A stretch of DNA of 64,000 nt, from NCBI GenBank assembly GCA_917880885.1, contig OU862913.1, forward strand, positions 41,077,460-41,141,459, given 5' to 3'. A program made the position numbers and the translations under genes. Source of the DNA: Limnephilus marmoratus. Lineage: Eukaryota > Arthropoda > Insecta > Trichoptera > Limnephilidae. Each line of letters opens with the position of its first letter. Position 1 is the first letter of the stretch. Below are positions 22,003 through 32,624 of the stretch, piece after piece. The notes under the pieces are model-generated. The model saw nothing but the letters and a program-made list of their open reading frames with translations, was not told the origin of the DNA and did no database searches.

Positions 22003-22410
22003 ATACCACAGGAAAATAATTCCCCTCAAGGCCTATGCTACCTTTGGGGATGCTGTGTGGAGGGTATTTTAGGAAAGGAAGGAGAGGAAGTTCTGGAACG
22101 GAAAAGGGTATCAAGGGTAGGTAGGAATATTGGGGTCAGTGTCCAGGAGTGACAAACGTATGAATCCATCCCTTCCACTGCGGTGGAGAGAGTCCTACTG
22201 GTGAGGTTAAAAGGTCTCCCTCAACCAGTAACTCCTGATTTGGCCTACCACGAGTTGGTGGGCAGACGCATCCGCCTCCAAGATCCGGAGAAAAACCTCA
22301 CCCCATGAACCCTGGGCACCCCTGCTAAGGCACCAAACGTAGTGAAACCAATTGGGGTGACCTACAGCAGAGGGGTTGGTTCTCGGGGCGGCGGTACGCA
22401 GATACCGAGT
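22003..22410 (-). mobile_element. Family B retroposon (minus), half of an inverted pair
   Basis: Minus-sense copy with GATGCTGTGTGGAGGG, GGTCAGTGTCCAGGAGTGAC, ACCAAACGTAGTGAA and CGGGGCGGCGGTACG. Faces a plus-sense copy at 22430-22625. Confidence 0.75.
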
Positions 22411-22429
22411 GAAGGACCTCTCCAGACGG

Positions 22430-22625
22430 ACGTTCTGACCGCTTTACACCGCAGTGGGAGGGATGGATTCATACTTTCTTCACTCCTCATACTCATAACT
22501 TCTTCCTTCCTAGAACTTCATTTCCTCTCTTTTCTAAAAAGACTCTCCACACAGCATCCCCAAAAGATGACATAGGCCCTGAGGAGAATTTGTTTCCTCA
22601 GGGCCTCAGAGAGCTAATGTCAAAT
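22430..22625 (+). mobile_element. Family B retroposon (plus), 3' half
   Basis: GACCGCTTTACACCGCAGTG, CTCCACACAGCATCCCCAAA, GGCCCTGAGGAGAATTTG, TTCCTCAGGGCC, then GAGCTAATGTCAAA. Carries the conserved 3' hairpin. Confidence 0.75.
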
Positions 22626-23879
22626 TAATATCGCATCGCAATATCACTAGATGTTTATATACCTCAATGACTAGATGTACATCAAAAACACCTACCGATA
22701 GGAAAAAGCAGATGACGTGAATCAAGAAAAGGTCGCATATTACAGTCAAGTGTTGAAGGATACGATACGTGTAGGGAAAAGCCGCGGGCGACGCCGGGCA
22801 CGTAACACGAATTAATCCAGTTTTATCGTAAAAAAGTCAACTACGCCAATAACACTATCATCTGCCCGGTGCCCGCCAGTCAACAGTTGTACAAAGAGAT
22901 CCTCACATACTCATGGCAGATGTGAACTGTGAGTGCCTACAAGAAGGTTTTACTACAGGGGTACAGGGAACGAACTGAACGGTCGACACTAAAATAAAAA
23001 TCAGTGGTTCAAAGTTCACACGCGGTAGAAGTGAAACTTTCAGAAAATAAAGTAGACAAGAGTGGGGAGACTTCAAAGCACTTTTTTATCAATGTGAGGA
23101 TGATTTTTTCCCATAGACATCCAAATTTAATAGATGAGGGGTAAAACCAAACTATGGGGGGACGAAGAGTGGAAAGATACTGTGATTCGTTAAAAAATCA
23201 ATCTGACAGTATATAGGCATCTCGCATTATAATATCACCTTTTAGTTCTTAAAAGCACAATCTGCTTTTGAATGAATAGACCTTTTTACATGGGAGCGCG
23301 AATTGCTCGCCACGTTATTAACATATTTGCGAAGTCCAAATACGGCAAAGTAAAGTTCGCCACTTTTCACAGACGAATATTTTGTAGCCGTATTTAGCTA
23401 AGACACTTTTACAAATGTTTCATAATTTACTTACCCCTGTAACCAGCGACGAGCTCACTGGAGAACCGCCCACATTCGTTATGATTTATGATCGACATAT
23501 TTTAGGGTATAATGTATAGCACAAGCTAGCACTTTTGCAGTGTTATTTCGTAAAATGTACGATGAGAGCTCGGCGCTGGTCCGGACAAGAATGATGACGT
23601 CACATTTTATAGATTCAAGCGAGGCTCTCGTAAGCCCAGCCGGTTCCATGGAACCGGTATGGGGAGGGGGAAATAGAACGCTTTTATTATTTATGCCAGG
23701 TCTATATATGTATATTCATTTTTTGTCGAATTCCAGTGCACCTTTTCCTGTAAATTTGGTCATCTTATTAGAATTTGTGTTTTCTTTTTCTGAGTCGCTA
23801 GATGTCGCTTTATTTTGTGTTTTCTTTGCCTGTTCATTTTGGAGTGGTTTGAAGATTGCATTTGATTTTACAAAAATAC
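22626..23879. other. Unassigned, ~1.25 kb
   Basis: No gene supported. The ORF at 23540-23902 (120 codons) has no recognisable motif. A phrase of a type seen at Helitron ends (GCCGCGGGCGACGCCGGGCA) occurs near 22780. Confidence 0.4.
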
Positions 23880-24390
23880 AAATATTTGTTTTTTTTATTT
23901 AATAGGATTCGATCGCTGGTCGCTTGAATGTCTGCAAAGGTTCGTCAGGCGCTTTATACCACGAATAAAGGGGACTTGCGTGGGACCATGGATTTATCGT
24001 AGTATATTGGAACCGAGTACCCGTGGAATAAGTAAATATTTTATTGCTGTCTCATTCTCTCGCAGACTAAATCCTACAGATGTACGTATTTCTCTCTTTT
24101 TAGTGTCGCTCGCTTCCGTTTCATTAAATTTCAAATCACAAGGGTGCTAAAGAAGTTTTCAGTTCAAAAATGTATTTTTTTATTCAGCACCGTTGTGATT
24201 TGAAACTCGATGAAACGAAAAACAGCGACACTAAAAAAAACAAACACATACATCTATAAGATTTAACTTACGAGAAAATGAGATAGTATAATCGGTCTCC
24301 CCTTTGTGGGGTGCTTCGTAGCCTCCCCACGCTTGTCTACTTTAGTTTTCTGAAGGTTTCACTTCTACAGCGTGTGAACTGCGCACTTGT
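23880..24390. repeat. Family C, head-to-head foldback copy
   Basis: The left arm (GGATTTATCGTAGTATATTGG, CTCATTCTCTCGCAG, TTAGTGTCGCTCG, AAGAAGTTTTCAGTTC) meets a right arm that is its reverse complement (AGCACCGTTGTGATTTGAAA, GCGACACTAAAAAAAA, ACATACATCTATAAGATT) with only about 10 bp between. Arms are about 120 bp. The right end reads GGTTTCACTTCTACAGCG then CACTTGTATTTTTTT. Confidence 0.7.
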
Positions 24391-24782
24391 ATTTTTTTTA
24401 CCACACGGGAGGCCCTGAGGAAAATATTTTTTTCTCAGAGTCTATGTCATGTTTGGGGATGCTGTGTGGAGGTTTTTTTTAGGGAAAGGAAGGAGAGGAA
24501 GTTCTGGACAGGAAAAGGGTACGAGGGGTGGGTAGGAATCTGAGGGTCACTGTGTCCAGGAGTGACGGACGTATGAATCTCCCTCCCACATGCGATATTA
24601 TGAGAGAGTACAGCTGGAGAAGTCAAAGGGACTTCCTCAACCATTCTCGATCCGGTCTGTCTTGCAGCTGGTGGGCAGACGCATCCGCCGCCAAGACCCG
24701 GACAAACCTCACCCCATGAACCCGGGAACCCCTGACTTACACCAAACGTAGCGAACCACTTGGGGTGACCTATGGCAGAGGT
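24391..24782 (-). mobile_element. Family B retroposon (minus)
   Basis: Poly(T), CCCTGAGGAAAATATTTTTT, GGATGCTGTGTGGAGG, GGTCACTGTGTCCAGGAGTG, CACTTGGGGTGACCTATGGC. 5' end slightly truncated. Confidence 0.75.
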
Positions 24783-25148
24783 AGTAATGCTGCTGCTGCG
24801 ACTGCTGCGTAATAAAAAATACTAATTTCTGTTGTCTGTGCGTCTTGCGTAACTTTGGTTAAATTAACCAAAATTGTGTTTTTCAAAATATGTATGTAAT
24901 TATGTAATTGTGCCGGGGTGATACTGAAGGTACAGAACACCCTGTGGTGGGATCGCTCCTGCCACGCGCGGGGCACATGTCCCATGAATTAAGTAAAGCT
25001 CTCCCAAGATGAAAAAAAGATTGCGTTAAACAGAGTGGCTACACTTGACTTTTTCATCATTGACAATTAACCTTAGAGGAATTAAAAAGTGAAGATGGGT
25101 TCCATTGAACTAGGTCCAGTGGTCATACTTGAGATTTGCTGCGTAATA
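24783..25148. other. Unassigned
   Basis: No gene or repeat recognised in about 365 bp. Confidence 0.4.
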
Positions 25149-25890
25149 TCTCTACATATTATAAATCAGAGTCCTCCGCCGCGTCTGTCTGCCTGTTCGC
25201 GATAAACTCAAACTCAGTCTGTTCGCGATAAACTCAAAAACGGATTTTCACGCGGTTTTCACCAATAGCTAGAGTGATTCATGAGGAAGGTTTAGGTATA
25301 TAATTTGTCAAGGTTTTGTGTAAATTAGTTGAAATATATCTATAATATAAAAATGAATCGCTGAATGTGTTGCTAAGCGCATAAATTTCGAACGACTGCA
25401 CCAAATTGGATAGTTCTTTTTTTTGTGTGTTCGTTATTGTCAGGACAAGGTTTTTATAAAACTTCAGGTGAGCTCTGGCATTATGAAATTTGTATAAAAA
25501 AATTGCTACTGGTGGCACGCGAGTGAGCGGCTATTGCTCTGGAAAGCGGGAGGGATGGGGAGGGGAACCTGGGAGGGGGGAGGGAGACCTGGGAGGGGGG
25601 GAGGGGAACTCGGGAGGGGGGTTCGCGGGACGGGGGAAGGGGGGGGAGTGGAGTGGGGAGAGGGAAAGTGGAGGTGACAGAGTGGGAACGGGAGAAGAAG
25701 GGGAGGCGGAAGGGGAACGGGACGAATAGGAAAAGACACTCAGGGAGAAACAATTTTTTTATTAAATGGCATAGCAACGCATGCCGGGACCAGCTAGTAA
25801 TGTATACAGGAAAATGTCTGCACGTGGTGAACGAACGGGCAGGCGGGCGGTGGAGTTTTGATGTGTATGATTTGGTGGTTATAAAGGTTG
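25149..25890 (+). mobile_element. Helitron A interrupted by Helitron B
   Basis: Starts TCTCTACATATTATAAATCA after an A, with GTCCTCCGCCGCGTCTGTCT and TTAGGTATATAATTTGTCAA. Sequence equivalent to the rest of Helitron A (TTATAAAGGTTG) resumes after 25797. An internal duplication of CTGTTCGCGATAAACTCAAA is visible. The 3' terminus is lost, where LINE sequence takes over. Confidence 0.65.
25339..25797 (+). mobile_element. Helitron B, complete non-autonomous copy
   Basis: 459 bp from TCTATAATATAAAAATGAAT to ATGCCGGGACCAGCTAG, inserted between A and T. The interior has a strongly purine-rich plus strand (runs of GGGAGGGG, 25550-25740). Open frames there on both strands are low-complexity artefacts. 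Relatives: 34616-35990, 43076-43529, 52073-53614. Confidence 0.8.
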
Positions 25891-26810
25891 GTCAATTGGC
25901 CAATTATCGTCAGTCAACCCTGAGGTCAGCAGCGTCATCAGCTATCGGAAGGTTAAAGGAACCAAAGCGCACACCAGATACTAAGGGAACGTACCCAAAC
26001 TACGTGACCAACTTTTTGCAATTTTTAACCCCCCCCCCCCCCCCCCCCCCCCGGTGACCAAAATCCTAAGGAACCCGCCGCTCATTTGTATGGAGCGTGA
26101 CCTTTTGAAGACCCCCCCCCCCCCCCCCCTAAAAGTGTCACGTAGTATGGGTACGTTCCCTAAGTTCGGTGAGCGCGCTTTCGGAGTGTCAGGACCTAAA
26201 GCCTGGAATGGACTGCCATATGACTTAAGAATGATCACAGACGCGGCGGAATTTAGAGCTAGACTTAAAACTCACCTTTTCAGACAGTCGTATCCATAAA
26301 CTCAAAATCTTTTACCTTCACATTCAATGCCCTCGACACCGTAAATAACTAACCTGTAAAAACGTAGAAAAAAAGGAAAAAAAAAAAAAAAAAAAGTAAG
26401 CGTTAGTGTAGGTCATTTCATGAACATTCTCCAGCCCTAAAGAGTCCTAAATATCAACAATACTTTTGTCACTAATCTCCGATAGTCCTAAATTCTCCAG
26501 TATTTTAAAATAAATACCAACTCTACTTTTGCCACTAATCTATTTATAAATGTAATACTAGGGTAGCAAATAATGTAAAATCATGCAATGTCCAGTGTGT
26601 TAACTGTAATGTTCTCCGCGTGCAAAGCCGTATCTTCTCCATAAACTTTCTAATTAAAGTGTGTTTATCGAAAGTGACCAGCCAGGTAAGTATGTTTCTG
26701 TATCCATTTATAAATAGTAAAATGAGTTAGAACCTAAGCATTCCTAATAAATTGTACAGCGCCCTTGAGGTGATTTTTCACAAAAACGGCGCTTTATAAA
26801 TTATCCAATT
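25880..26810 (+). pseudogene. LINE C-terminal ORF and 3' UTR, split by a MITE
   Basis: Plus-strand non-LTR C-terminus: QLANYRQSTLRSAASSAIG up to 25984, then after the MITE FGERAFGVSGPKAWNGLPYD and FRARLKTHLFRQSYP, stop at 26297-26299. The RAF.V.GP..WN.LP pattern is typical of CR1/L2/Rex-like LINE tails. The 3' UTR ends GTGATTTTTCACAAAAACGG then CGCTTTATAAATTATCCAATT; other copies of this tail (41815-41878, 51075-51120, 55375-55440) share the end, with (ATT)n at 41815. Confidence 0.75.
25985..26160. mobile_element. Harbinger-type MITE with C tracts (H2a) inside LINE ORF
   Basis: 176 bp with ends GGGAACGTACCC and GGGTACGTTCCC, flanked by TAA on both sides (25982-25984, 26161-26163). Two long C runs lie inside. 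Taking out the element and one TAA keeps the LINE frame, which confirms the 3-bp duplication. Sister copies at 49265-49423 and 55447-55608. Confidence 0.85.
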
Positions 26811-26811
26811 T

Positions 26812-27575
26812 TATACGCACCAGATTTAAATGTCCGGGTTAAATTTTCCCCACCAAAAAAAAAAAAAAAAAGAAGGAAAAACTAAACCCTTTCATACACT
26901 TCCCCAAATGATCATCTAGTGAATCCACGTTATGCAATTGCACTATATAAGTATTATAAATACAAAACAATACAAGAACAACATGTCAACCTACTAGAGA
27001 CCAAATGGGAATATAATTCACCGACTCCAGATATTTTCATATCAGAGGGTTCGGCTCTGTGGCATTTCTAATTGAACCTATAAATCCTACTGATCCCTCA
27101 ATATAAATATTTAAAAAATCTTTTGTAATCCTACATGTATTTAAAATTACTGCTTTTTGCATTTTTATATACAAATTCTTTGACAAATCTAATATGCTTA
27201 AATTTTGAATCAGATTCCTAGGTATTATGCCAGTGGCCGAAATAACAAATGGTAATATTTTTATAGTCCGAGAATGCCAAATTCTTTTAATCTCATTTCC
27301 TAAATCTGTGTATTTTCTAATTTTTTCAGAAACAGTTTTTTGAATATTACAGGAATTTGGAATAGCTACATCAATGATATAAGTTATTTTTTTAATTTTG
27401 TCATGTAAAACTATATCAGGTCTATTATGACTAATTGTTCTGTCTGTTAGTATAGTTTTATCATAATATATTTCATAAAATTCATTTTCTATAAATGAAT
27501 TTGGTTCATATTCATAATAAGGTACTACATTACGGCAATCAATCAAGTTATGTTTAATTACCAAACTTAAATTAT
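26812..27575 (-). pseudogene. LINE C-terminal region with restriction-like endonuclease-type motif
   Basis: The minus-strand ORF at 27037-27564 (175 codons) has PYYEYEPNSF, a TDRTISHNRPDIVLHDK block, then TYIIDVAIPNSCN, EIKRIWHSRTIK and GIIPRNL. RPD followed after ~13 residues by D in a YIIDVAIP strand resembles the PD-(D/E)xK endonuclease of R2/R4-type LINEs. That is inference from pattern; this module is common in animal retroelement relics. The 3' UTR (26812-27036) is repeated at 47306-47595. Confidence 0.55.
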
Positions 27576-27599
27576 TATTATTATTATTATTATTGGGTA

Positions 27600-27660
27600 A
27601 CCGTCCGATAGATGGCGTTGTGTTTCATTAGCAACAGCAATGCGTGTCCGGGTCAACTAG
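27600..27660 (+). mobile_element. Helitron A, 3' end fragment
   Basis: TTGTGTTTCATTAGCAACAG, CAATGCGTGTCCGGGTCAAC, TAG before T. Preceded by an (ATT)n run. Confidence 0.6.
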
Positions 27661-27794
27661 TAGCACATAAGTTCGTTCGTCTGATAAAATACTGCGTTAC
27701 AAAATTGACTGTCTTGAATTGCTACAATTAATCAACATCCATATCCCCAAAAGATCTTGCCGACATTTATTACCCTTTTACTTTAACAACACCC

Positions 27795-28552
27795 GGCCCC
27801 CTAGCATGGTCGATCGATATAGGTTTTATCGAAAATGTCGGTAATTTGCGATCGCTCCCGAGCACGACTGCAGGCCGCTAACGAATAAACAACAGTTTAC
27901 GTCAAATATATTAGGAACCCCTAGTCATCGTGAACTATTGTTTGTTCGTTAGCAGCCTGCAGTCGTGCTCGGGAGCGATGGCAAGTTACCGACATTTTCG
28001 ATAAAACCTATAAACCGTTGATAAGGATGATAGGATATTGAAACCTGTAGATGTATGTGTTTGTCTCTTTTTAGTGTCACTCGTTTCCGTTTCATCGAGT
28101 TTCAAATCAGAACGGAGCTAAAGAAGTTTTCACTTCAAAAAGGTTATTTTTTTAAGTGAAAATTCTTTAGCACCGTTGCGATTGTGACGAAACAAAAAAT
28201 TGCGACACTAAAAAGAGACAAAACACATACATCTATAGGATTTAGCTATCCTCTTTGTGCGGTGCTTCGTAGCTTGCCCACTCTTGTCTACCTTAGTTTT
28301 CTAAAGGTTTCACTTCTACCACGTGCGAACTGCACACTTGTATTATTTACAATTAGCTCTCATCGTTCCCCAGCATGACTCCAAATCGCCAACGACTAAG
28401 TAACAATTCAAATTCAAATGACTAAGTGTTATTTATATATACGACGTCAACTGTTGTCTGTACGTTAGCGATCTGCAGTCATGCTAGGGAACGATGAGAA
28501 GTTACCGAAAGTTATTTTATCAATGCTTATCGATCGACTGTGCTAGGGGGCC
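27795..28552. mobile_element. Double-hairpin element with family C inserted
   Basis: Outer ends are inverted (GGCCCCCTAGCATGGTCGAT against ATCGACTGTGCTAGGGGGCC in sense). Inside are two hairpins: 27815-27900 with 27932-28012 (GAGCGATCGCTCCCGAGCAC-type arms, ~80 bp) and 28360-28400 with 28465-28500 (CATCGTTCCCCAGCATGACT-type arms). A family C foldback (28030-28348) lies between them. No ORF. Confidence 0.6.
28030..28348. repeat. Family C foldback copy, nested
   Basis: GATGTATGTGTTTGTCTCTT, TTTCATCGAGTTTCAAATCA and AGAAGTTTTCACTTC face AAGTGAAAATTCTTTAGCAC, GCGACACTAAAAAGAGACAA and ACATACATCTATAGG around an ~11-bp centre. Ends ACTTCTACCACGTGCG then ACTGCACACTTGTATT. Confidence 0.7.
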
Positions 28553-28603
28553 AGGGCATCGGCTTAACAATAATTCCCGGATTCCGAGACTTCATAATAA
28601 AAC

Positions 28604-28978
28604 TTATCTTTGGGGATGCTGTGTGGAAGGTCTTTTAAAGGAAAGGAAGGAAAGGATGTTCTGGGAAGGAAAAAGGTTTGAGGTGTAAGTAAGAATCTGG
28701 GGGTCAGAGTGTCCAGGAGTGACGGACGTATGAATCCATCCCCCCCACTGCAGTGCAAGGCGATGGATCAATAGAATCGTGCAGGAGAGGCCAAACAGTC
28801 TTCGCCAACAAGTCCCTCCCGATCCCACCTGCCACGCAGTAAGTGGGCAGACGCATCCGCTGCCAATACCTAGAAAAACCTTCCCCCATGAACCAGGGCA
28901 CCCCTGCCAAGTCATCAAACGTAACGAAACACTTGGAAGACATAATTTTGTAGAGGTATTGGTTATCAAAAAGTGGAC
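28604..28978 (-). mobile_element. Family B retroposon (minus), head-to-head pair
   Basis: GATGCTGTGTGGAAGG, GTCCAGGAGTGACGGACGTA, CACTGCAGTGCAAGGCGATG and on to a 5' end near 28975. Confidence 0.7.
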
Positions 28979-28979
28979 C

Positions 28980-29430
28980 TCATTTGGGAGGCGGATATGG
29001 GTACCGCAGCTCCGGAAACCATTTATTGGATAACTAATACCTCTGGTCCCCCCAAGTGGTTCGCTACGTTTGGTGACTTAGCAGGGGTGTCCGGGTTTAT
29101 GGGGTGAGGTTTGTCAAAGTCTTGACGGCCGACGCGTCTGCCCACCTGCAGAGTGGTGGGCCGGATTGAGAGAGACTGAGGGAGGTCTTATGACCTCTCC
29201 AGCCAGAATCCCTCAACCCATCGCCTTGCACCGCAGTTATAGGGATGGATTCATACGTCCGTCACACCTGGACCCACTGACCCCCAAAACCCTACCCATC
29301 ACTCATACCAATTTCCTTCGCTTAATAAAACTCTCCACACAGTATCCCTCAAGATGACAAAGGCCCTCGAGGGAAATTATTTTCTTCAGTGCCTCCTGTG
29401 TGGAACTGATGTAAAGAAAAAAAATAGTTC
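28980..29430 (+). mobile_element. Family B retroposon (plus), full length
   Basis: Starts TTTGGGAGGCGGATATGGGT, then AACCATTTATTGGATAACTA, CACCTGGACCCACTGACC, CTCCACACAGTATCC, and ends TGTGGAACTGATGTAAAG with an A-rich tail. The 5' ends of this and the preceding minus copy are back to back. Confidence 0.8.
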
Positions 29431-29891
29431 CTTTAAATTAAATCTTATAAAAACAATATATGCAAATTACTTTCTAGCGATTTTAAAAACAAGAAAGTTA
29501 AAATTCAGCAAAAAAAAAACGCTCCCGGCAGCCGCCAAGATATGAGCACCACGCCTTAATCATTACAATACCAACTGCACAGTATAGCATGTCATACACA
29601 CACTGCCAGTTTAGCCACACACACAGACACACAGGCAGACAGACTACCCTCACAGCTGTCACCTGGCACCTGGTACCGCTATAGCAGCACGCTCCACAGA
29701 CCAATCGGAGAGCGGACTAGAGAGAGGGAGACAGCAGGAATTATTGAAAGGTTATATAGGTGGTAAGATAACGGAGTTTTTTGTAGAGGTGATAAAAGAA
29801 TGAAGGTATTATTGTTGCATTTTTTATGGTTGCATGATAAAAATATTTTCAAAATATATTTTTATTTTCAACCGCAGTTTGCTGTTTCTTC
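29431..29891. other. Unassigned
   Basis: Contains a short CA/CAG-rich patch (29590-29645). No gene supported. The last 8 bases (29884-29891, GTTTCTTC) are the target duplication of the next element. Confidence 0.4.
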
Positions 29892-30441
29892 GACTTCAGA
29901 TACTAATATCTACAGCCTATACGTCGGACGAATATCTACAGCTCATATGTTGGACTAATATCTATGAACTTCAGAGTGAGGATTAATATCTACAGCCTAT
30001 ACGTCGGACGAATATCTACAGCTCATATGTTGGACTAATATCTATGAACTTCAGAGTGAGGACTAATATCTATAGAGTATAGAGCTAAGGTCGGACGAAT
30101 ATCTATGACGGTCCCAGTGTTGACTAATATCTACAGAGCGTAGGTTGAACTAATCAGCTAAATGTGTCCAATAGTCCGATATTAGGGATTTTTACATACA
30201 TACTTACATATATAAATTAAGTTTTTTAAACTGCATACGCAATATTACGTTATTCCAATATGCTATACATAATTGCAAATCCAACCTCTGCCAGTGCTGT
30301 AGATATTCGTCAACACTTTGGTTCTCATAGATATTAGTCAGCAGTTTGAGCTGTAGATATTCGTCAACACTTTGGTTCTCATAGATATTAGTTCGATTTT
30401 TTCAGTTTTTGGAATTCCTGTAGATATTAGTAGACGCCTCC
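29892..30441. mobile_element. Foldback element, AATATCTA family (copy 3)
   Basis: 550 bp, starting GACTTCAGATACTAATATC and ending GTAGACGCCTCC. The left arm contains an 80-bp internal duplication (TAATATCTACAGCCTATACG at 29904 and 29984), so it carries three extra motifs. Perfect GTTTCTTC flanks at 29884-29891 and 30442-30449. Confidence 0.85.
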
Positions 30442-30449
30442 GTTTCTTC

Positions 30450-31187
30450 GACTCCAGATACTAATATCTACAGCCTATATGTCGGACGAATATCTGCAGC
30501 TCATATATTGGACTAATATCTATGAACTTCAGAGTGAGGACTAATATCTACATAGCTAAGGTCGGACGAATATCTATGACGGTCCCAGTGGTGTCTAATA
30601 TCTATGGAGCGTAGGTTGGACTAATATCTACAGAGGGCAGCTGAGCAAGGGGTTGTACGGAAAAGCATAAATTACTTCAGTTACGTAATTACTAATTACG
30701 TAACGGCTTAAACGTTTAAAGTACGTACATGAAGTTTTTGCACAATATTACGTATTTTGCAGTTTACGAGGACAATAATTTATTGAACAAACACGGAGGT
30801 CGCACCACAACCTAACCTAACCATTGACCTATGATTCCTTGGTCAAAGAACCTAACCTATCCTAACTGGCATAGAAATGGTCATGGTAACAGACTAAATA
30901 ATTTAGAAGCACTCGAAATAAAGAAAGCTGTTAAAACAAAAACCCAAATCCTTAAGAATCGGCTAAATGTGTCCAATAGTCCGATATTAGGGATTTTTAC
31001 ATACATACTTACATAAATTAAGTTTTTTAAACTGCATACGCAATATTACGTTATTCCAATATGCTATACATAATTGCAAATCCAACCTCTGTCAGTGCTG
31101 TAGATATTCGTCCACACTTTGGTTCTCATAGATATTAGTCCGATTTGTTCAGTTTTTTAAATTCCTGTAGATATTAGTAGACGCCTC
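30450..31187. mobile_element. Foldback element, AATATCTA family (copy 4), with insertion
   Basis: 738 bp from GACTCCAGATACTAATATC to GTAGACGCCTCC, again flanked by GTTTCTTC (30442-30449, 31188-31195). About 330 bp of foreign DNA (30630-30961, including ACCACAACCTAACCTAACC) interrupts it just before the core. Copies 3 and 4 share the central target duplication. Confidence 0.85.
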
Positions 31188-31195
31188 CGTTTCTT

Positions 31196-31739
31196 CTTCT
31201 CGGTGTGCCCTATCAGTTCCCCCGACGCGACAACGCGACGTTGGCGATCAGTGGAGGTAATCCACCTCTTACCCGCCCTGGTATAAGTAACTGATGGTTA
31301 CTCCTTCAAGGCTCTCGCAAGATTCTAATTTTTTTTGTTAAACGAAGCTACATTTATTTATTTTGAACGAATCTAGACCTCCAGTGTCCATGCATACGTT
31401 GTTAGTAAGCAGTATGCAAGTGCTTAACAGGAAAAACAAAATGCAAAAAATAGGTTAGTAAGACAAAGATAAATTAAACAGGGCAAAAGAAAAACTCATT
31501 CATGAGGCTCCATGAGGCGGCATTGCATCTGTAAAAACCTGCAAGCACCTGCATAAAATAGAGAACATAAGTAATACAATAAATCTCAAATCAATTGGCA
31601 AGTACCAACAAAAAATGTGAATGGCTTTCGGTCTGACCATAAACTACACTTAGCTTCCGTGTCCTTTAGCCAACCATTCAGTGAAGCCTCAAAGAATGTT
31701 GGGGAATATTTGGGGTAAAATACCCGAAGACTAAAAGAA
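31196..31739. repeat. LINE 3'-end-like DNA and a ~100-bp dispersed repeat
   Basis: 31335-31440 (GAAGCTACATTTATT, CTAGACCTCCAGTGTCC, GCAAGTGCTTAACAGG) recurs in reverse complement at 36525-36625. The rest is unassigned. Confidence 0.45.
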
Positions 31740-32175
31740 AATGTTGGCGATCACTCTGGAAAGAGTTTCTCTGTCTTGCGCTGCCTGGAATAGCTCCTCC
31801 ACACTTCTAATGCCGGTCCACTCTCGTATATTTCGCAGCCAAGACATGTCTCCTACCAGGCCCTCGGCGACCTTCTAACTTGCCTTTCAATACCAATTGG
31901 AGCAAGTGATACTTCTCAGATATTCTTCAGATATGAAATTTTCCTGACTTTCACCAATGTAAGTAAGCAGCTCTCTATCTGCTCTAGCCCACCTGAGAAT
32001 TTCTTTGTTGGTGATCATGTCGGTCCACGGGACCTTGAGCATTCTCCTGTGAAGCCACATTTCAAAAGCCTCTAACCTGTTCATGGTATTTACCTTCAAG
32101 GTCCATGTCTCACATCCATACAGCAAGACCGACCACATACAACAGCTGTTTTGTTGCATTTTGCTGTTTATCAAC
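31740..32175 (-). pseudogene. LINE C-terminal relic (YGCETWTL type)
   Basis: The minus-strand ORF at 31887-32174 reads LLYGCETWTLKVNTMNRLEA then FEMWLHRRMLKVPWTD and KEILRWARADRELLTYI, the region after the reverse transcriptase in a non-LTR lineage distinct from family R. The start codon is not meaningful; truncated at both sides. Confidence 0.65.
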
Positions 32176-32180
32176 AGGAT

Positions 32181-32612
32181 ATTAACTTACTAACGAGGGG
32201 TAGGCAGAGAGGACCGCCAAACAACTCGGTTTAGGCACGCACTCCTTGCCTCGTTCACATTCATACATCGTCTCATACATGCTGTTCTATTATTCTGACT
32301 CTTAGATGGCCCGACTCAAGTAGGTATCTGATTCATTTAATCGTGGCATGTCTTCCTCGGGCGTCCCCGACTTATTTTACCATTCACATATTCTCATTAC
32401 GCTTACATCACGCCTTGCATTCTTTGTGGATCTCCACATTCTCACACGATCATAGATGATTTTAGCACACACACGCCTCAGGGATCTCATTTCTACAGCA
32501 TTCAGTCTACTTTCATCCTTTCTCTGCCAGTTCCATGCCTCACTGCCATACATCAGGGTAGGTACCAGCACTCCATTATGGACGGCTAGCTTCGATTCTT
32601 TGGACAATGTGA
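32181..32612 (-). pseudogene. LINE C-terminal relic, family R
   Basis: Minus-strand ORF at 32377-32607: VHNGVLVPTLMYGSEAWNWQ and EMRSLRRVCAKIIYDRVRM, then deletions. The 3' end has a decayed TAACTTACTAACG tail. It lies directly beside another LINE relic. Confidence 0.7.
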
Positions 32613-32624
32613 GTTCAATTACGA

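Noticed and set aside
25481..25777. Proline- or glycine-rich ORFs on both strands (also 34755-35139, 35307-35948, 42979-43462)
   Set aside because: They follow the purine/pyrimidine-biased interior of Helitron B, are open on both strands, and have no conserved domain.
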